From contig CAMOGZ010000079.1 of assembly GCA_946614405.1 (NCBI GenBank), positions 1 to 7,020 of the forward strand: 7,020 nt of DNA, read 5' to 3'. The notes below the pieces were generated by a model. That model saw only the letters and a list, made by a program, of their open reading frames with translations, was not told where the DNA came from and did not search any database. Origin of the DNA: an uncultured Eubacterium sp. Lineage in GTDB: Bacteria > Bacillota > Clostridia > Peptostreptococcales > Anaerovoracaceae. Below are positions 1-5,143 of the stretch, piece by piece (position 1 is the stretch's first letter; each line of letters opens with the position of its first letter). The position numbers and the translations under genes were made by a program.

Positions 1-874
1 ATCGTCTTGCCTGGGGCCGCGCTGTCTGCGCCGGCTCAGGCTGTGCCGCCTTAACAGGCTCAGGCCGGGATTCCTTCTTCGGTTCCGGTGCCGCCTCTGG
101 CTGAGGCTTCGGTTCCGGTTCTGCCTTCACCTTCTGTACTGGCTCAGGCCGGGGTTCCGGCTTCGGTTCCGGCTGCTTCGGCTCTGGCTCCTTCTTCGGT
201 TCCGGTACAGGCTCGGGCTGCTTCACCGGAACTTTCTCCGGTGCCGGCTTCACCTCAGGCTGCGCCATCCCGACTTTCTCCATCAATGCTCTCAGTTCCT
301 CCTCTGCTTCTACCGCCTGATCCGTCAGTTCGGCGATCATGGCGGAGAGTTCCGACGCATCGGCAGGTCTCTGGGGGAGCACCTTCTTCGGCGCCGGTCT
401 GGGGACCGGTTCGGTTGCCGGCTGTACGGCTGGCACCGCATCAGGCTTCGGCACTGCAGTCACCGGAGTCGGAACAGGCGAAAGCACCGGCTCTGCCACC
501 TGCCCTCTGACCGGTTCCGTTCCGGGCGCCTTCCCTGCCGGATGGGCTGCGGGCTGCGGCGCCGTGACGGGAGTCACAGGCTGTGGTGGAGGTCCCGGTG
601 TGTACACTGGTTCCTGTCGGATGATGATCTGTTCCGGAAGCACGATCACGCGCTCCTTCTCCTTCGGTTCCGGGGCCGGAGCCGGCGGAGGCGTCGGAAC
701 AGGTACTGCAACCTTGTCATTGATCTCACTGACAGAATGATGGATCCCGGTCAGGATCCGGTCGGTGTTCCGCTCCTTTCGGGAACTCCTGGTCAGAAAG
801 AGGATCCCCAATATGACAAGGATGATTATCCCCAGCAGTATCAATAACATGATGACTAAGCTGGAATCAATCAT
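1..874 (-). CDS. Membrane-anchored Pro/Glu/Lys-rich protein of unknown function (3' end outside window)
   Basis: An open frame from ATG at 874 stays open for 291 codons to the left edge, so the C-terminus is not visible. I do not recognise the family. Residues 6-27 form one strongly hydrophobic helix, followed at once by a basic patch (R29, R32, K33, R35). By the positive-inside rule this suggests N-out/C-in topology, with the long tail in the cytoplasm. Residues 30-55 are charged and could form a short helix. Residues 57-170 are rich in Pro, Ala and Val. Residues 172-203 are a Glu/Ala/Leu-rich segment that looks helical or coiled-coil. From about 219 on, the chain is low-complexity PEPK-type repeats. 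This layout (membrane helix, charged patch, Pro-rich linker) recalls tethered scaffold proteins such as ZipA, but that is only an analogy; no folded domain is visible. The start is supported by AAAGGTGAGG at 879-888 and a strong promoter just upstream. The gene lies downstream of and in the same direction as the basic membrane protein at 991-1482. Confidence 0.8.
   Translation of the reverse strand, partial: MIDSSLVIMLLILLGIIILVILGILFLTRSSRKERNTDRILTGIHHSVSEINDKVAVPVPTPPPAPAPEPKEKERVIVLPEQIIIRQEPVYTPGPPPQPVTPVTAPQPAAHPAGKAPGTEPVRGQVAEPVLSPVPTPVTAVPKPDAVPAVQPATEPVPRPAPKKVLPQRPADASELSAMIAELTDQAVEAEEELRALMEKVGMAQPEVKPAPEKVPVKQPEPVPEPKKEPEPKQPEPKPEPRPEPVQKVKAEPEPKPQPEAAPEPKKESRPEPVKAAQPEPAQTARPQARR
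26..220 (-). repeat. Degenerate PEP/PEPK-coding repeat tract
   Basis: This part of the left-edge gene encodes residues 219-283, built from short Pro-Glu-Pro-Lys units (PEPVPEPKKEPEPKQPEPK and variants). At DNA level it appears as imperfect repeats of ccggaaccgaag-like words on the minus strand. Such a tract is expected to be extended and unstructured, acting as a spacer or a charged binding region. Slippage could make its length vary between strains. Confidence 0.7.
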
Positions 875-909
875 AATACCTCACCTTTCTTATGGTTACA
901 TTCTCTGTT

Positions 910-938
910 ATTATAACATCAAATAATTATTATGGCAA
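910..938 (-). promoter_or_regulatory. Sigma-A-type promoter of the left-edge membrane protein gene
   Basis: Read on the minus strand, the -35 is TTGCCA (933-938), the spacer is exactly 17 bp, and the -10 is a perfect TATAAT (910-915). Transcription would start near 903, giving a leader of about 29 nt with the ribosome binding site at 879-888. It sits in the 116-bp AT-rich gap after the gene ending at 991, so the left-edge gene can be transcribed independently of its upstream neighbour. Confidence 0.75.
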
Positions 939-990
939 ACCAAAAGGCCTATACATAGCAAAAAAGTACCATTTTTTCAATCTTTTCGTA

Positions 991-1482
991 TTAATTGCTC
1001 TGTTTTTTGGCTTCGGTTTTGGCTTTTTTCTGGAATTGCTTCAGAAGTGCGGTGACATTCTCGATCTTGGTTGCTGCCTTGATCTGGTCGATATACTTCT
1101 CCGACAGATCCGCTCCGGCCTTCCCCAGCTGACTCGCACCGGAGGAATAGATCTCCTTCACGGCATCCAGCTTGGCATCCATCAGCTTGTCCGCTGTGGT
1201 GCGGAATCCCGCCATGGAACGGTCCAAAGCCGCCTGAGCCTTATACACCTTCTTCTTTCTCCGGGCCTTATAGGCCTTCTTCCCATACTTCTTAAGAAGC
1301 TTCCGGACCTTGGCCCGATCTGCTTTGTCAAACTGGGACACCCGGATCTGGTCCATGGCGTACCGGGTCCGCCCCTGAACCTTCCGGACCTCGCGCTTGC
1401 GATAGGATCCGAGGATCATCAAAGCCCCAACGACGAGCATACCGATGATGATCTGGTTTTCTTTATCTCTATCCATAGCCAT
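991..1482 (-). CDS. Small, strongly basic single-pass membrane protein of unknown function
   Basis: This encodes a 163-residue protein that I do not recognise. A neutral-to-acidic N-terminus of about 9 residues is followed by a hydrophobic helix (about residues 10-26), then a run of Arg and Lys starting YRKRE at 27-31. This predicts N-out/C-in topology with a cytoplasmic body. The body is alpha-helical in character and highly basic, densest at residues 58-81 (KVRKLLKKYGKKAYKARRKKK is the core) and again at the Lys-rich C-terminus. There is no signal peptidase site and no recognisable catalytic motif. The positive charge would suit binding to nucleic acid, anionic lipid or an acidic partner; this is inference. 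The start is set by GGAGGT at 1489-1494 with a 6-nt spacer; a second in-frame ATG lies two codons in. No convincing terminator follows, so read-through into the next minus-strand gene is possible. Confidence 0.8.
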   Translation of the reverse strand: MAMDRDKENQIIIGMLVVGALMILGSYRKREVRKVQGRTRYAMDQIRVSQFDKADRAKVRKLLKKYGKKAYKARRKKKVYKAQAALDRSMAGFRTTADKLMDAKLDAVKEIYSSGASQLGKAGADLSEKYIDQIKAATKIENVTALLKQFQKKAKTEAKKQSN

Positions 1483-1506
1483 ATCATTACCTCCAATTAT
1501 GCTTCC

Positions 1507-1536
1507 AGTATATCACAGCCCTTCACGGGTTCGCAA
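1507..1536 (-). promoter_or_regulatory. Extended -10 promoter of the basic membrane protein gene
   Basis: On the minus strand a TGATATACT extended -10 (hexamer TATACT, 1507-1512) lies 18 bp from a weaker -35, TTGCGA (1531-1536). The predicted start near 1500 leaves a leader of under 20 nt containing the GGAGGT site. It is back-to-back with the permease promoter, with 9 bp between the two -35 elements. Confidence 0.6.
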
Positions 1537-1545
1537 CAACAGCCT

Positions 1546-1574
1546 TTGACACATGCCCCGGAACAAGGTAAGAT
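1546..1574 (+). promoter_or_regulatory. Sigma-A-type promoter of the AEC permease gene
   Basis: A perfect -35 TTGACA (1546-1551) is separated by 17 bp from TAAGAT (1569-1574), a 4/6 match to the -10 consensus. The predicted start near 1581 gives a very short leader, with AAAGGAG at 1582-1588 placed 7 nt before the ATG at 1596. Confidence 0.65.
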
Positions 1575-1595
1575 AGATGCGAAAGGAGTCTGAAT

Positions 1596-2543
1596 ATGCT
1601 AAGCAATCTCGTCTTTTGTCTCAATGCCACGGTCCCCATCTTTCTGCTGATGCTGCTGGGGATGTTTTTCATGCGCGTAGGGATCTTCACAGATGACTTT
1701 GTGCGCAGGATCAACTCCTTCGTCTTCCGTATCGCCCTGCCCGTGCTGGTGTTCTATGACCTGTGCCGCGAGGACTTCTACAAGGTCTGGGACCTCCGCT
1801 ACGTGCTGTACTGCTTCTTCTCCACGGCAGCCATGATCCTGCTGGTCACGGGGATCTCCTTCCTTTTGAAGAACAAAGCCCACCAGGGTGAGTTCATCCA
1901 GGTCTCCTACCGCAGCAGCGCCGCCATCCTGGGCGTGACGCTGGTGGTGAACATCTACGGCGACTCCGGAATGACCCCTCTGATGATCCTGGGCGTCGTG
2001 CCCTTATATAATATTGCTGCCGTTGTGGCTTTGTCCCTGTTTCAGCCGGACCGAAAGCCCCTGGACCGGGAGAGACTGAAGAAGACTGCCAGGGAAATCG
2101 TCACCAACCCCATCATCCTCGGCGTCTTCGCAGGCCTGATCTGGTCACTGCTGCAGATCCCCATGCCTTCGGTTCTTGACAAAACCGTGGAAAGCGTGGC
2201 TCGGCTGGCCACGCCCCTTGGCATCATGGCCATGGGAGCCGCCTTTGATCTGAAGAAGGCCCTGGCAAGCTGGAGGGAAGCCAGCCTCAGCACCTTCCTG
2301 AAGCTCTTCGGCCTGTGCTGCATCTTCCTTCCCATCGGCATCGCCATGGGATTCACCCAGGACAAGCTGGTGGCAGCCCTGATCATGTGCGGGTCCCCCA
2401 CCACCGTCAGCTGCTATGTCATGGCCCGTGAAATGGGACATGACGGTACCCTCACTGCGAGTACCGTCATGCTGACTACGTTCCTTAGTTCTTTTTCTCT
2501 GACCTTCTGGCTCTTCATCCTGAAGAGCATGGGCCTACTCTGA
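1596..2543 (+). CDS. AEC family transporter (auxin efflux carrier/malate permease-like)
   Basis: This 315-residue integral membrane protein belongs to the AEC family (Mem_trans fold), whose characterised members move organic anions such as malate or auxin-like weak acids across the cytoplasmic membrane. Its length is normal for the family. Hydrophobic segments fall at about 7-27, 40-56, 67-91, 107-120, 126-149, 170-189, 203-217, 231-251, 256-276 and 288-310. Family-like features include VTNPIILGVFAGLI at 170-183, the TPLGIMAMG segment at 206-214, and a C-terminal block around P268-S298 with the conserved PTT start. A hydrophilic loop with many Arg/Lys (about 150-168) separates the two halves. 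The substrate cannot be deduced. The gene appears monocistronic: it has its own promoter, is divergent from the basic membrane protein, and converges on the beta-propeller gene with overlapping stops. AAAGGAG at 1582-1588 supports the start. Confidence 0.93.
   Translation: MLSNLVFCLNATVPIFLLMLLGMFFMRVGIFTDDFVRRINSFVFRIALPVLVFYDLCREDFYKVWDLRYVLYCFFSTAAMILLVTGISFLLKNKAHQGEFIQVSYRSSAAILGVTLVVNIYGDSGMTPLMILGVVPLYNIAAVVALSLFQPDRKPLDRERLKKTAREIVTNPIILGVFAGLIWSLLQIPMPSVLDKTVESVARLATPLGIMAMGAAFDLKKALASWREASLSTFLKLFGLCCIFLPIGIAMGFTQDKLVAALIMCGSPTTVSCYVMAREMGHDGTLTASTVMLTTFLSSFSLTFWLFILKSMGLL
2439..2471. repeat. Perfect 11-bp inverted repeat inside the permease 3' end
   Basis: CATGACGGTAC (2439-2449) and GTACCGTCATG (2461-2471) are perfect reverse complements around an 11-nt loop. 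The element lies within permease codons, 64-96 bp beyond the stop of the converging beta-propeller gene. It could fold at the 3' end of that gene's transcript, but no clean T tract follows on the minus strand (only TCCCATTT), so calling it a terminator would be weak. Confidence 0.45.
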
Positions 2544-4430
2544 TGCCGGGAATCCGCTGATCCGGTCATCGGCCCGAAGGGCGTAAATATGATCATCGAT
2601 ATAGATGGCTCTTCTCACCGTGTCCCCTGCGACGCGGTGTTTTTTTACCTTCTGCAGTTTCTGGTCCTTCACGGAGAAGGTCATGACGCCGCCGTCGTAG
2701 CTGTCATTCTCAGACCACTCCCCGTATGGGATCCCGTAATATCCCTGTTCCTCATTGACCAGCAGGGCTTTGTGCTCGTACTGAGCTTCACTTTCGAGTC
2801 CCGAAAACTCCTGACTGTCCGCCACCTTCGGCTCCGAAGGATCACTGATGTCGAAGACCACCAGCTTGGTCCCGTCCAGGGCCTCCCCTTCCTTGGTGGT
2901 CTCCGTGGACCAGCCGATCCCCAGCAAAGTCTTCTCGTCTACCGGAACGAGGAGTGTGGAGAATCCGGAGATCTTGACGCTGCCGTCGATCTTCGGCTCC
3001 TTCGGGTCGCTGAGATCCAGGACGAACAGCGGGTCCGTCTGCTCGTAGGTGATCACATAGCCCCGGTCCCCGATGAACCGCACGGCCTCGATGTGCTCGT
3101 CCTTCGCAAAGCCGGTGACACTGCCCACCTGCTCCAGGTCCTCGTCCAGGATATACAGGTTGTTGACGTTCTTATCCTCCTGCATGGATGTGGTGGCGAT
3201 CCGCAGATACCCGTCCTTCTCATCCATGGAGAACTGGTTGTTCACATTCCCCTTGATCTTCGCCGTGGCCACAAAATCCACCTTGCCGTCTTTCAGGCTG
3301 GCTTTCAGGAGCCGTGTGGAATCCGCGCCGTACCAGTAGGCCTGCTCATTGTCCTCTGCATCGGGGCCTGCGATATACAGGTTGTCCCCATTGCTGTAGA
3401 TCTGCTCCGAAGCCCCCAGGACGGCTTTGGTCCTGGCCTTGACGTGTTTTCCGGAGGTGATGTCGATGGCCCCCAGTACCGCATAAGAGGTGTCCATGGG
3501 TGCCGGCATCATGCAGATGTCATTGGCCATGAGCTTCTTGTAGCCTTTGTCCCCGGTGCAGTAGGGGACGATGCGTCCGCCCTGGTCCACCCAGTCCCGG
3601 GTCACCAGGTACACAAAGCCTTCCGCCATGCGGCTGGATACCACATCGCCGGTCTGCTTATACTGCTGGAGCTTTTTGGGCTTCTCCGGATTACGGATAT
3701 CGTAGGTGGTGACTGTTGTGAGGGAGTCTTCCTTATAGGACGTGCCAATGGCAATGAGTTTCTCCTTATACAGATACAGATCATTGAACCAGGCTTCCTC
3801 CCCGCCGGGCCGGATGGTGGCCAGAGTCTCCGTCTCCCCCTGACTGACTGAGGCGATCCGCAGCGTACCATCTCCGGTGATATAGTAGATGCATTTCCCG
3901 TCGGTCTTGATGATGTCCGCCTCGTCCACCCCTTCCACCTGAACATAGGTGTCGGAATGGGAACCGCTGCTCTTGGCTTCTCCTGCAGCGTTGGAAGCAA
4001 GGGCTGCGCTGTCCGAAGTCGCCGATTCCGCAGCTCCGTAATCCACCGACTCATCCAGGATCAGCTGCTGTTTTTCCCCGATCTCCTTCAGCTCTTGCCG
4101 GATGTCCTTATAGTCCGTGAACCAGGTCAGACTGTCCTCCGCCTTTGCCGTCACCGCCGTATCACTGACACTGACCGGCTCCGCCGGATCCTCCGTGAAA
4201 TGATTGACTGCCGGCACCGCTACCGCAACCAGCAGGCAGGCCGCCAAAGCCAGCGGCCCGAAAGTCCGCCACGGACTGGGCTTCTTTGCGGCGGGCCTTA
4301 CTTCCCGGGCTGGCTCCGGCTCCGGGGCCGCCGCCAGCTTCGCCATCATGGCGTCCTCGGACAGGTTCTCCGGCGCCTTCAGGCCGTCCCCTTCAAACTG
4401 TTCTTTTATATATTCGATATCCCTTTTCAT
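2535..4430 (-). CDS. Membrane-anchored beta-propeller protein, probable anti-sigma/sensor partner of the adjacent ECF sigma factor
   Basis: This 631-residue protein belongs to the secreted/membrane beta-propeller family distantly related to WD40 (the Beta_propel family, COG4880-type). An N-terminal cytoplasmic segment of about 53 residues, with a SEDAMMAKL-type helix and an Ala/Pro/Glu linker, precedes a single membrane helix at about 54-76. The rest should be extracellular. A Ser/Ala-rich stalk (about 80-160) leads to the family signature VQVEGVDEADIIKTDG at 163-178. Blade-like repeats follow, marked by D-I/L-S-D-P-x-E-P-K turns: DIRNPEKPK at 244, DLSDPKEPK at 472 and DISDPSEPK at 527. The gene starts two bases after the sigma factor stop, with GGAGGG (4437-4442) inside the sigma gene, so the two are translationally coupled. 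This position, plus the short cytoplasmic tail ahead of the membrane helix, suggests that the tail holds the sigma factor while the propeller senses something outside. That role is inferred. Its stop overlaps the permease stop by 9 bp. Confidence 0.93.
   Translation of the reverse strand: MKRDIEYIKEQFEGDGLKAPENLSEDAMMAKLAAAPEPEPAREVRPAAKKPSPWRTFGPLALAACLLVAVAVPAVNHFTEDPAEPVSVSDTAVTAKAEDSLTWFTDYKDIRQELKEIGEKQQLILDESVDYGAAESATSDSAALASNAAGEAKSSGSHSDTYVQVEGVDEADIIKTDGKCIYYITGDGTLRIASVSQGETETLATIRPGGEEAWFNDLYLYKEKLIAIGTSYKEDSLTTVTTYDIRNPEKPKKLQQYKQTGDVVSSRMAEGFVYLVTRDWVDQGGRIVPYCTGDKGYKKLMANDICMMPAPMDTSYAVLGAIDITSGKHVKARTKAVLGASEQIYSNGDNLYIAGPDAEDNEQAYWYGADSTRLLKASLKDGKVDFVATAKIKGNVNNQFSMDEKDGYLRIATTSMQEDKNVNNLYILDEDLEQVGSVTGFAKDEHIEAVRFIGDRGYVITYEQTDPLFVLDLSDPKEPKIDGSVKISGFSTLLVPVDEKTLLGIGWSTETTKEGEALDGTKLVVFDISDPSEPKVADSQEFSGLESEAQYEHKALLVNEEQGYYGIPYGEWSENDSYDGGVMTFSVKDQKLQKVKKHRVAGDTVRRAIYIDDHIYALRADDRISGFPASE
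2616..2646 (+). terminator. Intrinsic terminator of the AEC permease, embedded in the opposing gene
   Basis: On the plus strand CACCGTGTC (2616-2624) pairs with GACGCGGTG (2631-2639), giving a 9-bp stem with one G-U wobble around the 6-nt loop CCCTGC. It is followed directly by seven T (2640-2646). It begins 73 bp after the permease stop, inside the 3' coding part of the beta-propeller gene. On the minus strand the run becomes A7 upstream of the hairpin, so it should terminate only plus-strand transcripts. Confidence 0.75.
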
Positions 4431-4432
4431 TG

Positions 4433-4951
4433 TTATCCCTCCATGAACGCTCTCATCTTCGCAAGGCTTCTGGACTGGCTGGAGCGGATGGTTCCGGCCG
4501 CCTTTCCGGTGATCTCCCCGATCTCCCGGCTCTTCAGCCCCGCCACCACAGAAAGCAGCACGATCTCCTGCTCCTCTTCCGTGAGTTCCCCCAGGGCCTC
4601 CATCAGCATCAGACTCTTCTCAGAGGGCCCATCCTCCGCCGTCTGCAGAGCGGCCTCCGCGTTCAGAGCTTCCTGCCGTTCCCGGTCGGCCATGGCCTTC
4701 CGGATCAGCGCGCCGCAGCATCCGGACAGGATCCGGAAGATCCAGGCCGGAAAGGTCTGCGGATCCCGCAGACTTCGGATCTGCTTCCAGGCCGACAGCA
4801 CACATTCCGATACCGCATCCTCTGCATCCTCCCGATTCCCCAGCCGGTAGAAGGCATAACGATACAGCCGGTCTTTGTACTCTCCATATATTCTGCAGAA
4901 GGCCTCCCGGTCCCCCGCTCTTGCTTGTTCGATCAGTCTCAGTTCTTCCAT
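4433..4951 (-). CDS. ECF-type RNA polymerase sigma factor (sigma-70 family)
   Basis: This 172-residue sigma factor has only regions 2 and 4, as in ECF (group 4) sigma factors. Region 2 spans about residues 13-80, with the helix pattern DREAFCRIYGEYKDRLYRYA, the DAEDAVSE core-binding segment near 42-49, and an aromatic/basic recognition part ending PAWIFRI. Region 4 spans about 117-168, with LTEEEQEIVLLSVVAGL and the helix-turn-helix around EIGEITGKAAGTIRSSQSRS, expected to contact the -35 element. I chose ATG at 4951 because MEELRLIEQARAGDREAF is the usual ECF opening and GGAG lies at 4962-4965, 10 nt upstream. An upstream in-frame ATG at 5062 would add 37 unusual residues and has no ribosome binding site. 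The gene is coupled to the beta-propeller gene downstream and divergent from the serpin operon. Autoregulation is plausible given its TGTTGCAACA promoter. Confidence 0.92.
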   Translation of the reverse strand: MEELRLIEQARAGDREAFCRIYGEYKDRLYRYAFYRLGNREDAEDAVSECVLSAWKQIRSLRDPQTFPAWIFRILSGCCGALIRKAMADRERQEALNAEAALQTAEDGPSEKSLMLMEALGELTEEEQEIVLLSVVAGLKSREIGEITGKAAGTIRSSQSRSLAKMRAFMEG

Positions 4952-4972
4952 AACTCGATGTCTCCAGATATC

Positions 4973-5044
4973 TGTGGATGTTTTTTGATACTTTTTGCGA
5001 TGAGTGTAGGTGTTTTCGCGAATTTTTTTCGAAAAACATCCACA
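4973..5044 (-). repeat. 13-bp perfect inverted repeat in the sigma factor leader
   Basis: TGTGGATGTTTTT (4973-4985) and AAAAACATCCACA (5032-5044) are perfect reverse complements separated by 46 bp. On the minus strand both arms fall in the predicted untranslated leader, and the proximal arm ends 7 nt before the GGAG site. Smaller palindromes are nested or adjacent: TTTTTCGAAAAA (5025-5036), which shares bases with the distal arm, and CAGATATCTG (4965-4974), which touches the ribosome binding site. It could be an RNA switch-like structure or a paired protein-binding site; I recognise no known riboswitch. Confidence 0.55.
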
Positions 5045-5068
5045 CCACTTGAGCACTTTCATATATTA

Positions 5069-5097
5069 AGTATACGTCCCGGCCAAAAGTGTTGCAA
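5069..5097 (-). promoter_or_regulatory. Promoter of the sigma factor/beta-propeller operon, sharing its -35 with the serpin promoter
   Basis: Read on the minus strand, TTGCAA (5092-5097), a 17-bp spacer and TATACT (5069-5074) form a sigma-A-like promoter. The same bases also fit an ECF-like reading, TGCAAC then CGTATA, which would allow the sigma factor to drive its own operon. The start would fall near 5062, leaving about 110 nt of leader before the ATG at 4951. Confidence 0.65.
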
Positions 5098-5120
5098 CAT
5101 TTGCATAATTTTCTTATACT
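5092..5120 (+). promoter_or_regulatory. Promoter of the serpin/MBL operon, sharing its -35 with the sigma operon promoter
   Basis: TTGCAA (5092-5097), a 17-bp spacer and TATACT (5115-5120) read on the plus strand. The -35 is the centre of the 10-bp palindrome TGTTGCAACA (5090-5099), so the very same six bases serve as -35 in both directions. Transcription would start near 5127, just before AGGAGGTGA at 5130-5138. Confidence 0.7.
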
Positions 5121-5143
5121 GAAATCAGTAGGAGGTGAAAAAT

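Noticed and set aside
88..740. Plus-strand Pro/Ser- and Gly/Thr-rich frames near the left edge
   Set aside because: They mirror the Pro/Glu/Lys repeats of the minus-strand membrane protein, which has the start signal, promoter and membrane helix.
958..985. Possible terminator after the gene ending at 991 (A-rich, then T7 on the minus strand)
   Set aside because: The potential stem is only A-U pairs around TGGTAC with no GC-rich part, so it is too weak to call.
1288..1299. 12-bp palindrome CTTCTTAAGAAG
   Set aside because: It lies in Lys/Leu codons of the basic protein, with no promoter nearby, and is readily explained by codon composition.
892..1593. Plus-strand open frame of 233 codons across the basic membrane protein
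   Set aside because: It spans two promoters and an intergenic region, lacks a ribosome binding site and is antisense to a better-supported gene.
2589..3851. Long plus-strand open frame (420 codons) opposite the beta-propeller gene
   Set aside because: It is an antisense shadow of a clearly conserved gene, with no ribosome binding site and no coherent domain; the high GC content of the region produces long spurious frames.
5135..5143. GTG start for the serpin three codons upstream of the ATG
   Set aside because: The GTG is part of the AGGAGGTGA ribosome binding site; the ATG at 5144 has ideal spacing and opens directly into a signal peptide.
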